Source: Actinomycetota bacterium (GTDB lineage Bacteria; Actinomycetota; Thermoleophilia; Solirubrobacterales; Solirubrobacteraceae). From it: DNA of 64,000 bases. A program made the position numbers and the translations under genes. The DNA is taken from assembly GCA_005888335.1 (NCBI GenBank), contig VAWY01000025.1:40392-104391 (forward strand), in the 5' to 3' direction. The notes beneath the pieces were generated by a model, which was not told where the DNA came from, ran no database searches, and worked only from the letters and a program-made list of their open reading frames with translations. Positions 1 through 7,263 of this stretch are shown here, in pieces; position 1 is the first letter of the stretch; each line of letters begins with the position of its first letter.

Positions 1-495
1 CCGGGGCCGCCCGCCGACCTCGTGCAGTGCTGCGAGGTGGCGCTCGTGCTGCGCGGGCTCTTCGAGGGCGTCGGGCTGCAGTCGCTGGCCAAGACCTCGG
101 GATCCAAGGGCCTGCAGGTCTACGTGCCGCTCAACGTGCCCGACGCGACCTACGCCCAGACGAAGGGCTTCTCGCGCCAGGTCGCCGAGCTGCTCGAGAC
201 GCAGCTGCCCGATCTCGTGGTGTCGCGGATGACCAAGTCGCTGCGCGGCGGCAAGGTGCTCGTCGACTGGTCGCAGAACGACGAGAAGAAGACGACGGTC
301 AACGTCTACTCGGTGCGCGCGCGCGAGCGCCCGACGGTCTCGACGCCGGTGAGCTGGGACGAGGTGCGCGCCTGCCTGGACGCCGGCGACGCGAGCCTGC
401 TGTCGTTCGACACCGAGCAGGTCCTCGGCCGCGCCGACGAGCTCGGCGACCTCTTCGCGCCGGCGCTCCGCGTCCAGCAGCGCCTGCCGGTGTAG
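1..495 (+). CDS. LigD-type polymerase domain protein, C-terminal part (NHEJ), cut by window start
   Basis: The open frame enters from the window edge and ends at TAG 493-495. The visible 164 residues match the C-terminal half of the primase-like polymerase domain of DNA ligase D: a PGPP..LVQCCEVALVLRGL segment, the KTSGSKGLQVYVPL motif and the VLVDWSQND motif. This domain fills gaps and adds nucleotides during Ku-dependent non-homologous end joining. Because the protein stops just after the polymerase domain, it is either a stand-alone PolDom protein or a LigD with this domain last; the missing 5' part would decide. Its stop codon lies inside the -10 box of the next gene. Confidence 0.85.
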   Translation, partial: PGPPADLVQCCEVALVLRGLFEGVGLQSLAKTSGSKGLQVYVPLNVPDATYAQTKGFSRQVAELLETQLPDLVVSRMTKSLRGGKVLVDWSQNDEKKTTVNVYSVRARERPTVSTPVSWDEVRACLDAGDASLLSFDTEQVLGRADELGDLFAPALRVQQRLPV

Positions 496-498
496 CGT
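493..498 (+). promoter_or_regulatory. -10 box for a leaderless hydrolase mRNA
   Basis: TAGCGT lies 7 nt before the ATG at 506 and contains the TAG stop of the preceding gene. The spacing leaves no room for a ribosome binding site, so transcription probably starts at or next to the ATG. Confidence 0.5.
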
Positions 499-505
499 CC
501 GCGGC

Positions 506-1411
506 ATGCGGCGTCGCGCGCTCGTCCTTCTCGCCTGGGCCGCAGGCCTGCTGGGCGCGGCGGCCCCGGCGGCGGCCGCCGGCCCGACCGCGGCGACCGC
601 CCCGACGCGCACGGTTCACGTGGGCAAGCTCACGCTCGGCTACCGGTCGATCGGGACGGGCCGCCCCATCGTCTTCATCATGGGCCTGGGCGGCACGATG
701 GACGGCTGGGACCCGACGTTCCTCGACGCGGTCGCGGCGGCGGGGCGCCGGGTCGTCGTCTTCGACAACGAGGGCATCGGGCGCTCGACGACGCGGCGCG
801 GCGTCCTGACCATCCGGCGGATGGGCGACGACGCGGCCGGGCTGATCGGCGCCCTGCACCTGCGCGGCGCCGACGTCGTCGGCTGGTCGATGGGCGGGAT
901 GATCGCCCAGAGCCTGGCGGTGCGCCATCCGCGCTCGCTGCGGCGGCTCGTCCTGCTCGCCACCGCGCCGGGCGACGGGAAGTTCGTCGCGCCGCTGCCC
1001 GACGCCCTCTCGGTGCTCGCCGGCGGGTCGAGCGCCAACCCGGCGGCGCTGCTCGGGCTGCTCTTCCCGCCCGACCAGACCGAGGCGATGAACCACTTCG
1101 TCGCCGACCTGGCCATGCGCAAGGGCTTCTCGGCGATCGCGCCGGCGAAGGTCACCGCGCGGCAACTGGGCGCCGCGACGGTCTGGTCGCAGGGAGGCGA
1201 CCGCGACGGCAGGCGCGTCGCGCGCCTGCGGCTGCCGGTCCTCGTGGGCGGCGGCGCCGAGGACCACCTCCTGCCGGTCGGCAACCAGCGCCACCTCGCC
1301 GGGCTCATCCCCGGGGCCCACCTGGTCGTGTACCCCGACGCCGCCCACGCGTTCTTCTTCCAGGACGCGGCCGACTTCCTGCCCCGCCTCGCCGAGTTCC
1401 TCAGCGGCTAG
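506..1411 (+). CDS. secreted alpha/beta hydrolase
   Basis: 301 residues. An Arg-rich start and an Ala/Leu/Gly-rich hydrophobic stretch to about residue 25 form a typical Sec signal peptide ending in an Ala-rich cleavage region. The rest is an alpha/beta hydrolase fold: a GLGG oxyanion turn near residue 60, a GWSMGG nucleophile elbow (Ser) near 130, an Asp in the GGAEDHLLP segment and a C-terminal His in DAAHAFFFQ. The substrate cannot be told. The gene starts 10 nt after the LigD-type gene, from its own -10 box. Its TAG stop is inside the left arm of a 170-bp palindrome, so this mRNA would carry the long hairpin at its 3' end. Confidence 0.8.
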   Translation: MRRRALVLLAWAAGLLGAAAPAAAAGPTAATAPTRTVHVGKLTLGYRSIGTGRPIVFIMGLGGTMDGWDPTFLDAVAAAGRRVVVFDNEGIGRSTTRRGVLTIRRMGDDAAGLIGALHLRGADVVGWSMGGMIAQSLAVRHPRSLRRLVLLATAPGDGKFVAPLPDALSVLAGGSSANPAALLGLLFPPDQTEAMNHFVADLAMRKGFSAIAPAKVTARQLGAATVWSQGGDRDGRRVARLRLPVLVGGGAEDHLLPVGNQRHLAGLIPGAHLVVYPDAAHAFFFQDAADFLPRLAEFLSG

Positions 1412-1576
1412 TACCGGTGTTCGTAAGTACGTGCGGTCGCCCGGGTGTCGCCGGCGCCGGCTGACGCCGCACGGCGACCGGAAGTGTGCCGAGGCACATG
1501 ATCCGGTCGTCGGGTGGCGTCAGGCGGTGATCGGCGCCGCCCGGAACCGTGCGTACTTGCGAATGCCGGTACTAGC
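1407..1576. repeat. 170-bp intergenic imperfect palindrome, probable structured RNA
   Basis: The whole gap between two convergent genes is one inverted repeat centred at 1491.5. The outer arms 1407-1437 and 1546-1576 pair over 31 bp without a bulge; the five non-Watson-Crick positions (1418, 1419, 1424, 1432, 1433) are all G.U pairs if the plus strand is transcribed, and would be A.C mismatches on the other strand. Inner blocks CTGACGCC and CGACCGGA also pair, and the tip is TGTGCC-ga-GGCACA. The left arm includes the stop codon of the hydrolase gene; the right arm ends 1 nt before the stop of the minus-strand gene. It could be a two-way terminator, a 3'-end stabiliser or a small non-autonomous mobile element. 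Confidence 0.8.
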
Positions 1577-1577
1577 G

Positions 1578-1961
1578 CTAGCCGGCCAGCTCGATCCACT
1601 CGTCGTCGCGGCGGCCGAGCACGACGTCGTGCACGCCGTGGTCATCGACGACGCGGAAGCGCGCCTCGTCCTCGGTCGTGCCCGGCCGGTCGACGACCTG
1701 GACGAGGTGCAGCTCGCGGATCTGGGTGCCCGGGTGCGCGCGCTCGTGGACAGCGCGCGCCGCCGCCTCGATGGTGGCCCGCTCCCAGCCGCGGTCGGCG
1801 GCGCGAGCGGCGGCCAGCGCCCGGTTGGCCTCCTCGAGCTGCGCGCCGAAGCGGTTCTCGAGCTCGCGCCGCCGCCGCGCCGCGCCCGCCGCTCCGAGCG
1901 CGAAGAGCACGACGACGAGCGCGACGATGACGATGAGGAGGACTTCGAGCCAGGCCGGCAC
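1578..1961 (-). CDS. small single-pass membrane protein of unknown function
   Basis: 127 residues from a GTG at 1961, 3 bp after the stop of the upstream sigma factor, so probably co-translated with it. Residues about 4-27 form one hydrophobic helix followed by an Arg-rich stretch (RRRRELE), predicting a cytoplasmic C-terminal part. The rest reads as a helical segment (about 30-70) and a small beta-rich domain (EDEARFRVVDDHGVHDVVLG). I do not recognise the family. Coupling to the sigma gene suggests a linked role, but nothing in the sequence resembles a known anti-sigma zinc motif. Confidence 0.65.
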   Translation of the reverse strand: MPAWLEVLLIVIVALVVVLFALGAAGAARRRRELENRFGAQLEEANRALAAARAADRGWERATIEAAARAVHERAHPGTQIRELHLVQVVDRPGTTEDEARFRVVDDHGVHDVVLGRRDDEWIELAG

Positions 1962-1964
1962 GCC

Positions 1965-2612
1965 CTACAGCGTGACGTTCCGCGCCCGCAAATGCGCGCC
2001 GACCTTGCGCTTGACGCGCTGCAGGGCGTTGTCGACGGTCTTGGTATCGCAGCCCAGGCGTCCGCCGATCGCCTCGTAGGAGTAGCCGTCCAAATAGAGC
2101 GACAGGACCCGCGACTCGAGCTCCGACAGCGCCGTCGACAGGCAGTCGACCAGCGAGCGCAGCTCCTCGGACGAGATCGCCTGCAGGACGGGGTCGCGCG
2201 CCTCGGGCCCGGGGATGACCTCGTCGAGCGTCGGCTCGCCGTCGCTCGCCCCCGCGGGCGAGGACGCGAACGAGACGTAGCCGTTGAGCGGCGTGTGCTT
2301 GTTGCGCGTGGCGGTCTTGACCGCCGTGATGATCTGGCGCGTGATGCAGAGCTCCGCGAAGTTGCGGAAGCTCGACTCGCGGTCCGAGCGGTAGTCGCGC
2401 ACCGCCTTGTAGAGGCCGACCAGGCCCTCCTGGATGAGGTCGTCGCTGTCGCCGCCGGCCAGGAAGTACGACGAGGCCTTCAGCCGGACGAAGCCGTAGT
2501 ACCGGCGCACGAGGCGGTCGTACGCGTCGGGGTTGCCCTGCTTGGCCAAGGCGATGAGGAAGCCATCATCAACCTGGAGCTGACCTTGAGGGTTGCTGGA
2601 CAGTCGCGCCAA
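1965..2612 (-). CDS. sigH: RNA polymerase sigma factor, SigH-like (sigma-70 family)
   Basis: 215 residues. Region 2 is clear (YDRLVRRYYGFVRLKASSYF, then GGDSDDLIQEGLVGLYKAVRDY, the core-binding and -10 recognition helices), followed by FRNFAELCITRQIITAVKTA. Region 4 is at the C-terminus: LSELESRVLSLYLDGYSYEAI and a helix-turn-helix ending DTKTVDNALQRVKRKV. Size, sequence and position after cysS and rlmB match the sporulation-type SigH of Firmicutes and its actinobacterial relatives. The start is TTG at 2612, supported by GGAGG seven bases upstream. The 140-nt leader carries two strong hairpins next to that site, so translation may be controlled. The regulon cannot be read from here, and its presence does not prove sporulation. 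Confidence 0.85.
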   Translation of the reverse strand: MARLSSNPQGQLQVDDGFLIALAKQGNPDAYDRLVRRYYGFVRLKASSYFLAGGDSDDLIQEGLVGLYKAVRDYRSDRESSFRNFAELCITRQIITAVKTATRNKHTPLNGYVSFASSPAGASDGEPTLDEVIPGPEARDPVLQAISSEELRSLVDCLSTALSELESRVLSLYLDGYSYEAIGGRLGCDTKTVDNALQRVKRKVGAHLRARNVTL

Positions 2613-2619
2613 AACGGGT

Positions 2620-2684
2620 CCTCCAAACGGCCGCCCTCATGGCGGCCGGTCGTCGATTCCCGCTGACGCGCCCTCCCAGGGCGC
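2620..2684 (-). promoter_or_regulatory. sigH mRNA leader: two strong hairpins next to the ribosome binding site
   Basis: On the transcript, a GCGCCCT/AGGGCGC hairpin (2668-2684) is followed by a CGGCCGCC/GGCGGCCG hairpin with a 5-nt loop (2628-2648), then three bases, then GGAGG (2620-2624), then the TTG start. A structure so close to the Shine-Dalgarno could gate translation of the sigma factor. No known riboswitch is recognised. Confidence 0.5.
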
Positions 2685-2750
2685 CAGCTCCTCCACCGAC
2701 CCGAGGCTTGACCTCAGGTTGAGCGTAACTTTTGCGGAGTTATGGACAGA

Positions 2751-2756
2751 TGTCAA
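2751..2756 (-). promoter_or_regulatory. -35 box TTGACA for sigH
   Basis: A consensus TTGACA on the minus strand contains the TGA stop codon of rlmB. A weak AAAAGT follows at 17 nt, and TACGCT at 23 nt, so the -10 is uncertain. It suggests that sigH has its own promoter besides read-through from cysS-rlmB. Confidence 0.4.
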
Positions 2757-3442
2757 GTGCGACGCTGCAAGATCTCGTACAGCAGCGCCGCCGCAGCCGC
2801 CGAGACGTTGAGTGAGCTGATCCGTCCGCGCAGCGGCAGCGCCACCAGAGCGTCACAGGTTGCCGCCACCCTCGGACGGAGCCCGCGCCCCTCGGCGCCG
2901 AGCACGAGCACGACCCCGCCGCGGTAGTCGGGCTGGTCGTAGGGCACCGCTCCCTCGGCCGCGGCGCCGTAGGACCAGCAGCCGGCGTCGCGAGCGGCGC
3001 GCAGGAAGTCGGCGAGGTTGCGGACCCGCGCGACGGGCAGCCACTCGACCGCGCCCGCCGACGCCTTGCACACCGCCGGCGTGACCTCGGCCGAGCGCCG
3101 CTCGGGCAGCACCAGGCCGTTCGCCCCCACGCACTCGGCCGTCCGGCACACCGCCCCGACGTTCTGCGGGTCCTGGACCTCGTCGAGCGCGACGATGAGC
3201 GGGTCGGGCGCTGCGAGCAGCTCGTCGCCGTCCGCGTAGGGGTAGGCGGTCGTCTCGGCGCACACGCCCTGGTGCGCGCTCGAGCCGCACAGGCGCTCGA
3301 GCTCGGCGGGCGACGCCGCCTGCACCGTGAGCCCGCGCAGCCACGGCTCCCGAGCGGCCCCGATCGTCGCCCAGACCCGGCGCACGGGCCGCCGGCGCGC
3401 GCGCAGCAGCTCGCGCACCGCGTTGCGGCCATAGACGATCAC
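2753..3442 (-). CDS. rlmB: 23S rRNA 2'-O-methyltransferase of the SpoU/TrmH family
   Basis: 229 residues from GTG at 3442, giving the family start VIVYGRNAVRELL. The N-terminal ribosome-binding substrate domain (about 1-70) is followed by the SPOUT knot with its three motifs: NVGAVCRTAECVGANGL, LVLGAEGRGL and LPLRGRISSLNVSAAAA. RlmB methylates a guanosine in the peptidyl-transferase region of 23S rRNA using S-adenosylmethionine; close relatives act on tRNA, so the exact target is inferred from the cysS-rlmB neighbourhood. The start overlaps the cysS stop by four bases (GTGA), indicating coupled translation. Confidence 0.88.
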   Translation of the reverse strand: MIVYGRNAVRELLRARRRPVRRVWATIGAAREPWLRGLTVQAASPAELERLCGSSAHQGVCAETTAYPYADGDELLAAPDPLIVALDEVQDPQNVGAVCRTAECVGANGLVLPERRSAEVTPAVCKASAGAVEWLPVARVRNLADFLRAARDAGCWSYGAAAEGAVPYDQPDYRGGVVLVLGAEGRGLRPRVAATCDALVALPLRGRISSLNVSAAAAALLYEILQRRT

Positions 3443-4791
3443 CGCGGCGAGGTGCGCGCGAGCTCGAAGCCGCCGGGCGTGTCGCGCACCTCCCAGCCGT
3501 GCGCGCGGATCTCCTCGCGCAGGCGGTCCGACGCGGCGAAGTCGCGCTCCTCCCGGGCGCGCCGGCGGCGCTCGGCGAGCTCGACGACCTCCGGGGGCGC
3601 CGGCGCCTCGCGCTCGAGGAGGTTCTCCAGCCCCAGGACCCCGAGCATCTCCGCCAGGTGCTCGCGGCCGGCCGGCTCGCCGCGGCGGTTGACCTCGCGC
3701 ACCCACTCCCACATCGCGGCCAGCGCCGCCGGCGTGCCGAAGTCGTCGGCGAGGGCCTCGAAGAACCGGTCGCGCAGCGGCTTCAGGTCCGCAGGCGACG
3801 GGCCGTCGGTGAGCTTGCGGCCGATCTCGCGCAGGGCGGCGGCGTTGGCCTGCGCCTGGCGCAGGGCGTCCTCGCTCCACGTGAGCGGCCCGCGGTAGTG
3901 CCCGGCGACGAAGAAGAGGATCAGCGCGTCGCGGCCCCACTCGGCGATCGCCGCGTGCAGCGGCGTGATGTTGCCGACCGACTTGGCCATCTTCTCGCCG
4001 GCGAGGACGAGCATCCCGTTGTGCATCCAGATCCGGGCGAGCTCGCGCCCGTGGGCCATCCGGGTCTGGGCCGCCTCGTTCTCGTGGTGGGGGAAGACGA
4101 GGTCCGAGCCGCCGCCGTGGATCTCGAACTCGAGGCCGAGCAGCTCCTCGGCCATCGCCGAGCACTCGATGTGCCAGCCCGGCCGCCCGCGGCCCCACGG
4201 CGAGTCCCACGCCGTGTCCTCACCGGGCTTGTGGGCCTTCCAGAGCGCGAAGTCGAGCGGGTCGCGCTTGCGATCGGCGCCCTCGACGCCCTCGCCCTGG
4301 TCCATGTCGTCGATCGACCGGTGCGACAGCGAGCCGTACTCGCGGTCGGCGCGGACCGCGAAGTAGACGTCGCCGCCCGCCTCGTAGGCGGCGCCCTCGT
4401 CGACCAGGCGGGCGATCAGGTCGATGATCGGCCCGATGGTCTCCGAGGCCTTCGGCTCGTGGTCGGGGCGCCCGAGCCCCAGCGCGTCGGTGTCGGCGAC
4501 GTAGTGGGCGGTCATCTCCTCGGCCAGGCGGGCACTGGGCACCCCGGCGGGGCGGGCGGCGTCGTAGATCTTGTCGTTGACGTCGGTGATGTTCACGACC
4601 AGCCGCGTCGGCAGGCCCTCGTGCTCGAGGAAGCGCTTGTAGAGGCTGAACACCACGTACGGGCGCGCATTCCCGACGTGGATGCGCCCGTAGACGGTCG
4701 GACCGCAGGCGTATACGCCAATTTCGCCGTCGGGCGGCTCCAGCGGACGCAGGCGCCCGGATCGCGTGTCATGGAGCCGAATTTGCGCCAT
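3439..4791 (-). CDS. cysS: cysteinyl-tRNA synthetase
   Basis: 450 residues, the usual length. It charges tRNA-Cys. The class I signature HVGN lies in CGPTVYGRIHVGNARPYV and the KMSKS loop is KMAKSVGN. The zinc ligands fit the Cys of CGPT, the Cys of WHIECSAMA and the HHENE segment. The C-terminal part carries the helical DALR-type anticodon-binding domain. I chose ATG 4791 because the protein then begins MAQIRLHDTRSG as in homologues; a more upstream start at 4839 would add 16 unlikely residues. It heads a minus-strand operon with rlmB. Confidence 0.95.
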   Translation of the reverse strand: MAQIRLHDTRSGRLRPLEPPDGEIGVYACGPTVYGRIHVGNARPYVVFSLYKRFLEHEGLPTRLVVNITDVNDKIYDAARPAGVPSARLAEEMTAHYVADTDALGLGRPDHEPKASETIGPIIDLIARLVDEGAAYEAGGDVYFAVRADREYGSLSHRSIDDMDQGEGVEGADRKRDPLDFALWKAHKPGEDTAWDSPWGRGRPGWHIECSAMAEELLGLEFEIHGGGSDLVFPHHENEAAQTRMAHGRELARIWMHNGMLVLAGEKMAKSVGNITPLHAAIAEWGRDALILFFVAGHYRGPLTWSEDALRQAQANAAALREIGRKLTDGPSPADLKPLRDRFFEALADDFGTPAALAAMWEWVREVNRRGEPAGREHLAEMLGVLGLENLLEREAPAPPEVVELAERRRRAREERDFAASDRLREEIRAHGWEVRDTPGGFELARTSPR

Positions 4792-4864
4792 CGACGCCCG
4801 AAGTGAACACAACTTCGCGTGCGGAGGATGCGGGAACAAGCGTTCAGCGGTCCGATCGCAGGGG

Positions 4865-4870
4865 TACTGT
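4865..4870 (+). promoter_or_regulatory. -10 box for the SCP2-hydrolase gene
   Basis: TACTGT lies 7 nt before the GTG at 4878. It supports that start and a leaderless mRNA, diverging from cysS. Confidence 0.5.
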
Positions 4871-4877
4871 GCCGCCC

Positions 4878-6140
4878 GTGTCAGGGTCTGGGTCGCCCCC
4901 GCACGCCGGCCGTCTCCTCGCTGTCCAGAGGGTGGTCAAGAGCCTCCCCGAGCGGTATCTGGGCGCGGAGCCGGGCTTTGACGCGACGTACCACCTGCGC
5001 CTCGGCGACGTCGGCCACACCTGGGAGATCCGGCTGCGCGAGAAGGTCGCGACCGTCCGCCGGGGCATCACCCGCCGCCGCCCCGACGTCACGATCGGGA
5101 CCGACTCCGAGACGTGGCTGCAGCTGCGCGAGGGCGCGCTGTCGGGCGTCGAGGCGTTCTCGCGCCGGCGCCTGTACGCGCGCGGCGACCTCGACCTCGC
5201 CGTGGGCTTCGAGGGCCGCTTCGCCCGCCCCGGCGGCCGGCCGCCGCTGCTGCGCCTGCACGACATCCGTCTGCCGGGCCGGACCGTCAGGACGCTGACC
5301 ATGGGCGACGGCCCCAACGACGTCCTGCTCCTGCACGGGCTCGGCGCGACGAAGTCGTCGTTCTTCGAGACCGCCGCGGCGTTGAGCCCGCACCACCGGG
5401 TCCACGCGATCGACTTCCCCGGCTTCGGCTGGTCGTCCAAGCCCGCCTGGGCCCCGTACTCGGCCCGCTGGTTCGCCGAGACCGTCGTGCAGGTCATGGA
5501 CCAGCTGGGCATCGAGCGCGCCCACCTCGTGGGCAACTCGATGGGCGGACGCGTGGCCGTCGAGGTCGGGCTGCGCCGCCCGGAGCGCGTCCGCGCGCTG
5601 GGCCTGCTCTGTCCGGCCGTGGCCTTCATCAAGCGGGCGTGGCACCCGCTCGTGCGGTTGCTGCGGCCCGAGGTCGGCCTGGTCCCGCACCGCTATCCGC
5701 GCCGCGCGGTGGCGAGCCAGCTGTGGTCGATGTTCTTCGACAGTGACGCGCTCGACCCGGCCGTCGCGGACATCGTCGTCGACGAGTTCCAGCGCATCTA
5801 TGGCTCCGCCGGCGCCCGGTTCGCGTTCTTGTGCGCCGCGCGCAACATCTACCTCGACGCTCCGTGGGGCAAGAGCGGGTTCTACGCCCGCCTGGCCGAC
5901 CTCGAAGCGCCCGCGTTGTTCGTCTGGGGCTCGCACGACCGCCTGATCCCGGCCGGCTTCAAGCGCCACGTCGCCGAGTGGCTGCCGACCGCCGAGCAGG
6001 TCGTCCTCGACGGCTGCGGGCACGTCCCCCAGATCGAGCACCCCGAGGAGACCAGCGGGCTGCTGCGCGACTTCTTCGGGCGGATCGACGCTCGCGACGA
6101 ACGCCGGCCCGTCCCGCGGCGCGCGCGCCTGGCGGCGTGA
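4878..6140 (+). CDS. SCP2-like sterol-binding domain fused to alpha/beta hydrolase
   Basis: 420 residues. Residues about 15-110 look like an SCP2 lipid-binding domain (SLPERYLGAEPGFDATYHL..., VTIGTDSETWLQLREGALSG...LYARGDLDLAVG). From about 125 an alpha/beta hydrolase follows, with LLLHGLGATKSSF, the nucleophile elbow GNSMGG, an Asp in WGSHDRLIP and a His in GCGHVPQIEHPEE. A lipid-binding module joined to a hydrolase suggests an esterase or lipase acting on bound acyl lipids; this is inference. The GTG at 4878 is chosen from the -10 box 7 nt upstream. The stop is the first base of the palindrome at 6140-6302, with an acyltransferase and an SRPBCC protein beyond. Confidence 0.8.
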   Translation: MSGSGSPPHAGRLLAVQRVVKSLPERYLGAEPGFDATYHLRLGDVGHTWEIRLREKVATVRRGITRRRPDVTIGTDSETWLQLREGALSGVEAFSRRRLYARGDLDLAVGFEGRFARPGGRPPLLRLHDIRLPGRTVRTLTMGDGPNDVLLLHGLGATKSSFFETAAALSPHHRVHAIDFPGFGWSSKPAWAPYSARWFAETVVQVMDQLGIERAHLVGNSMGGRVAVEVGLRRPERVRALGLLCPAVAFIKRAWHPLVRLLRPEVGLVPHRYPRRAVASQLWSMFFDSDALDPAVADIVVDEFQRIYGSAGARFAFLCAARNIYLDAPWGKSGFYARLADLEAPALFVWGSHDRLIPAGFKRHVAEWLPTAEQVVLDGCGHVPQIEHPEETSGLLRDFFGRIDARDERRPVPRRARLAA

Positions 6141-6302
6141 GAGGTCGCCTCAAAATCGGCGGCTCGTCCGGGGTGGTCCAGCCGTGGATGCCGGGCGCCG
6201 CACGAATCCGAAGGGAATACGTCGGTATTTCGGAGGGCTCGGGTGGCGTCCGGCGCCGCGGATGGGCCGCATCCGGGCGGGCCGACGTTTGAGGCGACCT
6301 CT
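6140..6302. repeat. 163-bp intergenic imperfect palindrome
   Basis: The arms AGAGGTCGCCTCAAA (6140-6154) and its exact complement (6288-6302) close a structure centred near 6222. Its tip is an AATAC-gtcg-GTATT hairpin flanked by CCGAA/TTCGG and by GC-rich pairing blocks around 6190 and 6255. It starts at the last base of the upstream stop codon and ends in the -10 box (TAAGCT) of the next gene, so it fills the spacer. Length, placement and overall design are like the 170-bp element at 1407-1576, but the sequences are not obviously related. Confidence 0.75.
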
Positions 6303-6307
6303 AAGCT
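6302..6307 (+). promoter_or_regulatory. -10 box for the acyltransferase gene
   Basis: TAAGCT overlaps the end of the palindrome by one base and lies 8 nt before the ATG at 6316; a leaderless start is likely. Confidence 0.5.
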
Positions 6308-6315
6308 CTGGACCG

Positions 6316-7263
6316 ATGACCGACGCGACGACGGCCGCGAAAGCCTCCCGCAACGGCCATGGCGAGCTGCCGCCCGACGCCCGCCCGGAGACCAGCCGCG
6401 AGGGCGCGACCGGGGGTCCGTTCGGCAGGCTCGCGCGCGCGGTGGCCGGCGCGGTGCAGGCGCGCATCCCGGCCGCCGACCTCGACGAGCGCGACCCCGA
6501 CTACATCCGCGAGCGCCTGCCCGGCATCTGGCTGCTCAGCAGCCTGTACTTCCGCGGCGAGGTGCGCGGGCTGGGCAACGTCCCGGAGGAGGGCGCAGTC
6601 CTGCTGGTCGGCAACCACTCGGGCGGGAACCTGACACCCGACACCGGCGTGTTCACGCTCGCCTTCAACGCCTACTTCGGCGTCGAGCGGCCCTTCTACC
6701 AGCTGGCGCACAACCTCGTGCTGTCGATGCCGGGGCTCTCGTTCCTGCGCAAGTTCGGCACCGTCGCCGCGTCGCCCGAGAACGCCGAGCAGGCGCTGGG
6801 CTCGGGTGCGGCGCTGCTGGTCTATCCCGGGGGCGATTACGAGGTCCACCGGCCGGTCTGGGAGCGCCACCGGGTCGACTTCGGCGGCCGCAAGGGCTTC
6901 ATCCGCCTCGCGCTCGAGCACGACGTGCCGATCGTGCCCGTCGTGGCGATCGGCGGGCAGGAGACCTCGTTGTTCTTGTCGCGCGGCGAGACGCTGGCTC
7001 GGGCGCTCATGCTCGACAAGCTCTTCCGGCTCAAGGTCCTGCCCATCTCGCTCGGGCTGCCCTGGGTCGTGAACGTCGGCGACCTCCTCGGGCACGTGCC
7101 GCTGCCGGCGAAGATCGTCGTCGAGGTGCTCCCGCCGATCGACCTGCGCGAGGAGTTCGGCGCCGAGCCGGACCTCGACGCCGTCTACGAGGAGATCATC
7201 GCCCGTATGCAGACGGCGCTTGACGCGCTCGCCGCCGAGCGCCGGCTGCCGATCATCGGATGA
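6316..7263 (+). CDS. PlsC-like lysophospholipid/diacylglycerol acyltransferase
   Basis: 315 residues. After a disordered N-terminus of about 60 residues, the LPLAT fold is recognisable: LLVGNHSGGNLTPDTGVF is the acyltransferase box in the NHSGG form, and ALLVYPGGDYEVHRP corresponds to the glycerolipid-binding motif. It also has FGGRKGFIRLALEHDVPIVPVVAIGGQET. Such enzymes transfer fatty-acyl groups to a glycerol or lysolipid acceptor at the membrane. The product class is firm, the acceptor is not. The ATG at 6316 is set by the -10 box. It overlaps the next gene by ATGA and lies behind an SCP2-hydrolase, so a lipid-remodelling operon is likely. Confidence 0.82.
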   Translation: MTDATTAAKASRNGHGELPPDARPETSREGATGGPFGRLARAVAGAVQARIPAADLDERDPDYIRERLPGIWLLSSLYFRGEVRGLGNVPEEGAVLLVGNHSGGNLTPDTGVFTLAFNAYFGVERPFYQLAHNLVLSMPGLSFLRKFGTVAASPENAEQALGSGAALLVYPGGDYEVHRPVWERHRVDFGGRKGFIRLALEHDVPIVPVVAIGGQETSLFLSRGETLARALMLDKLFRLKVLPISLGLPWVVNVGDLLGHVPLPAKIVVEVLPPIDLREEFGAEPDLDAVYEEIIARMQTALDALAAERRLPIIG

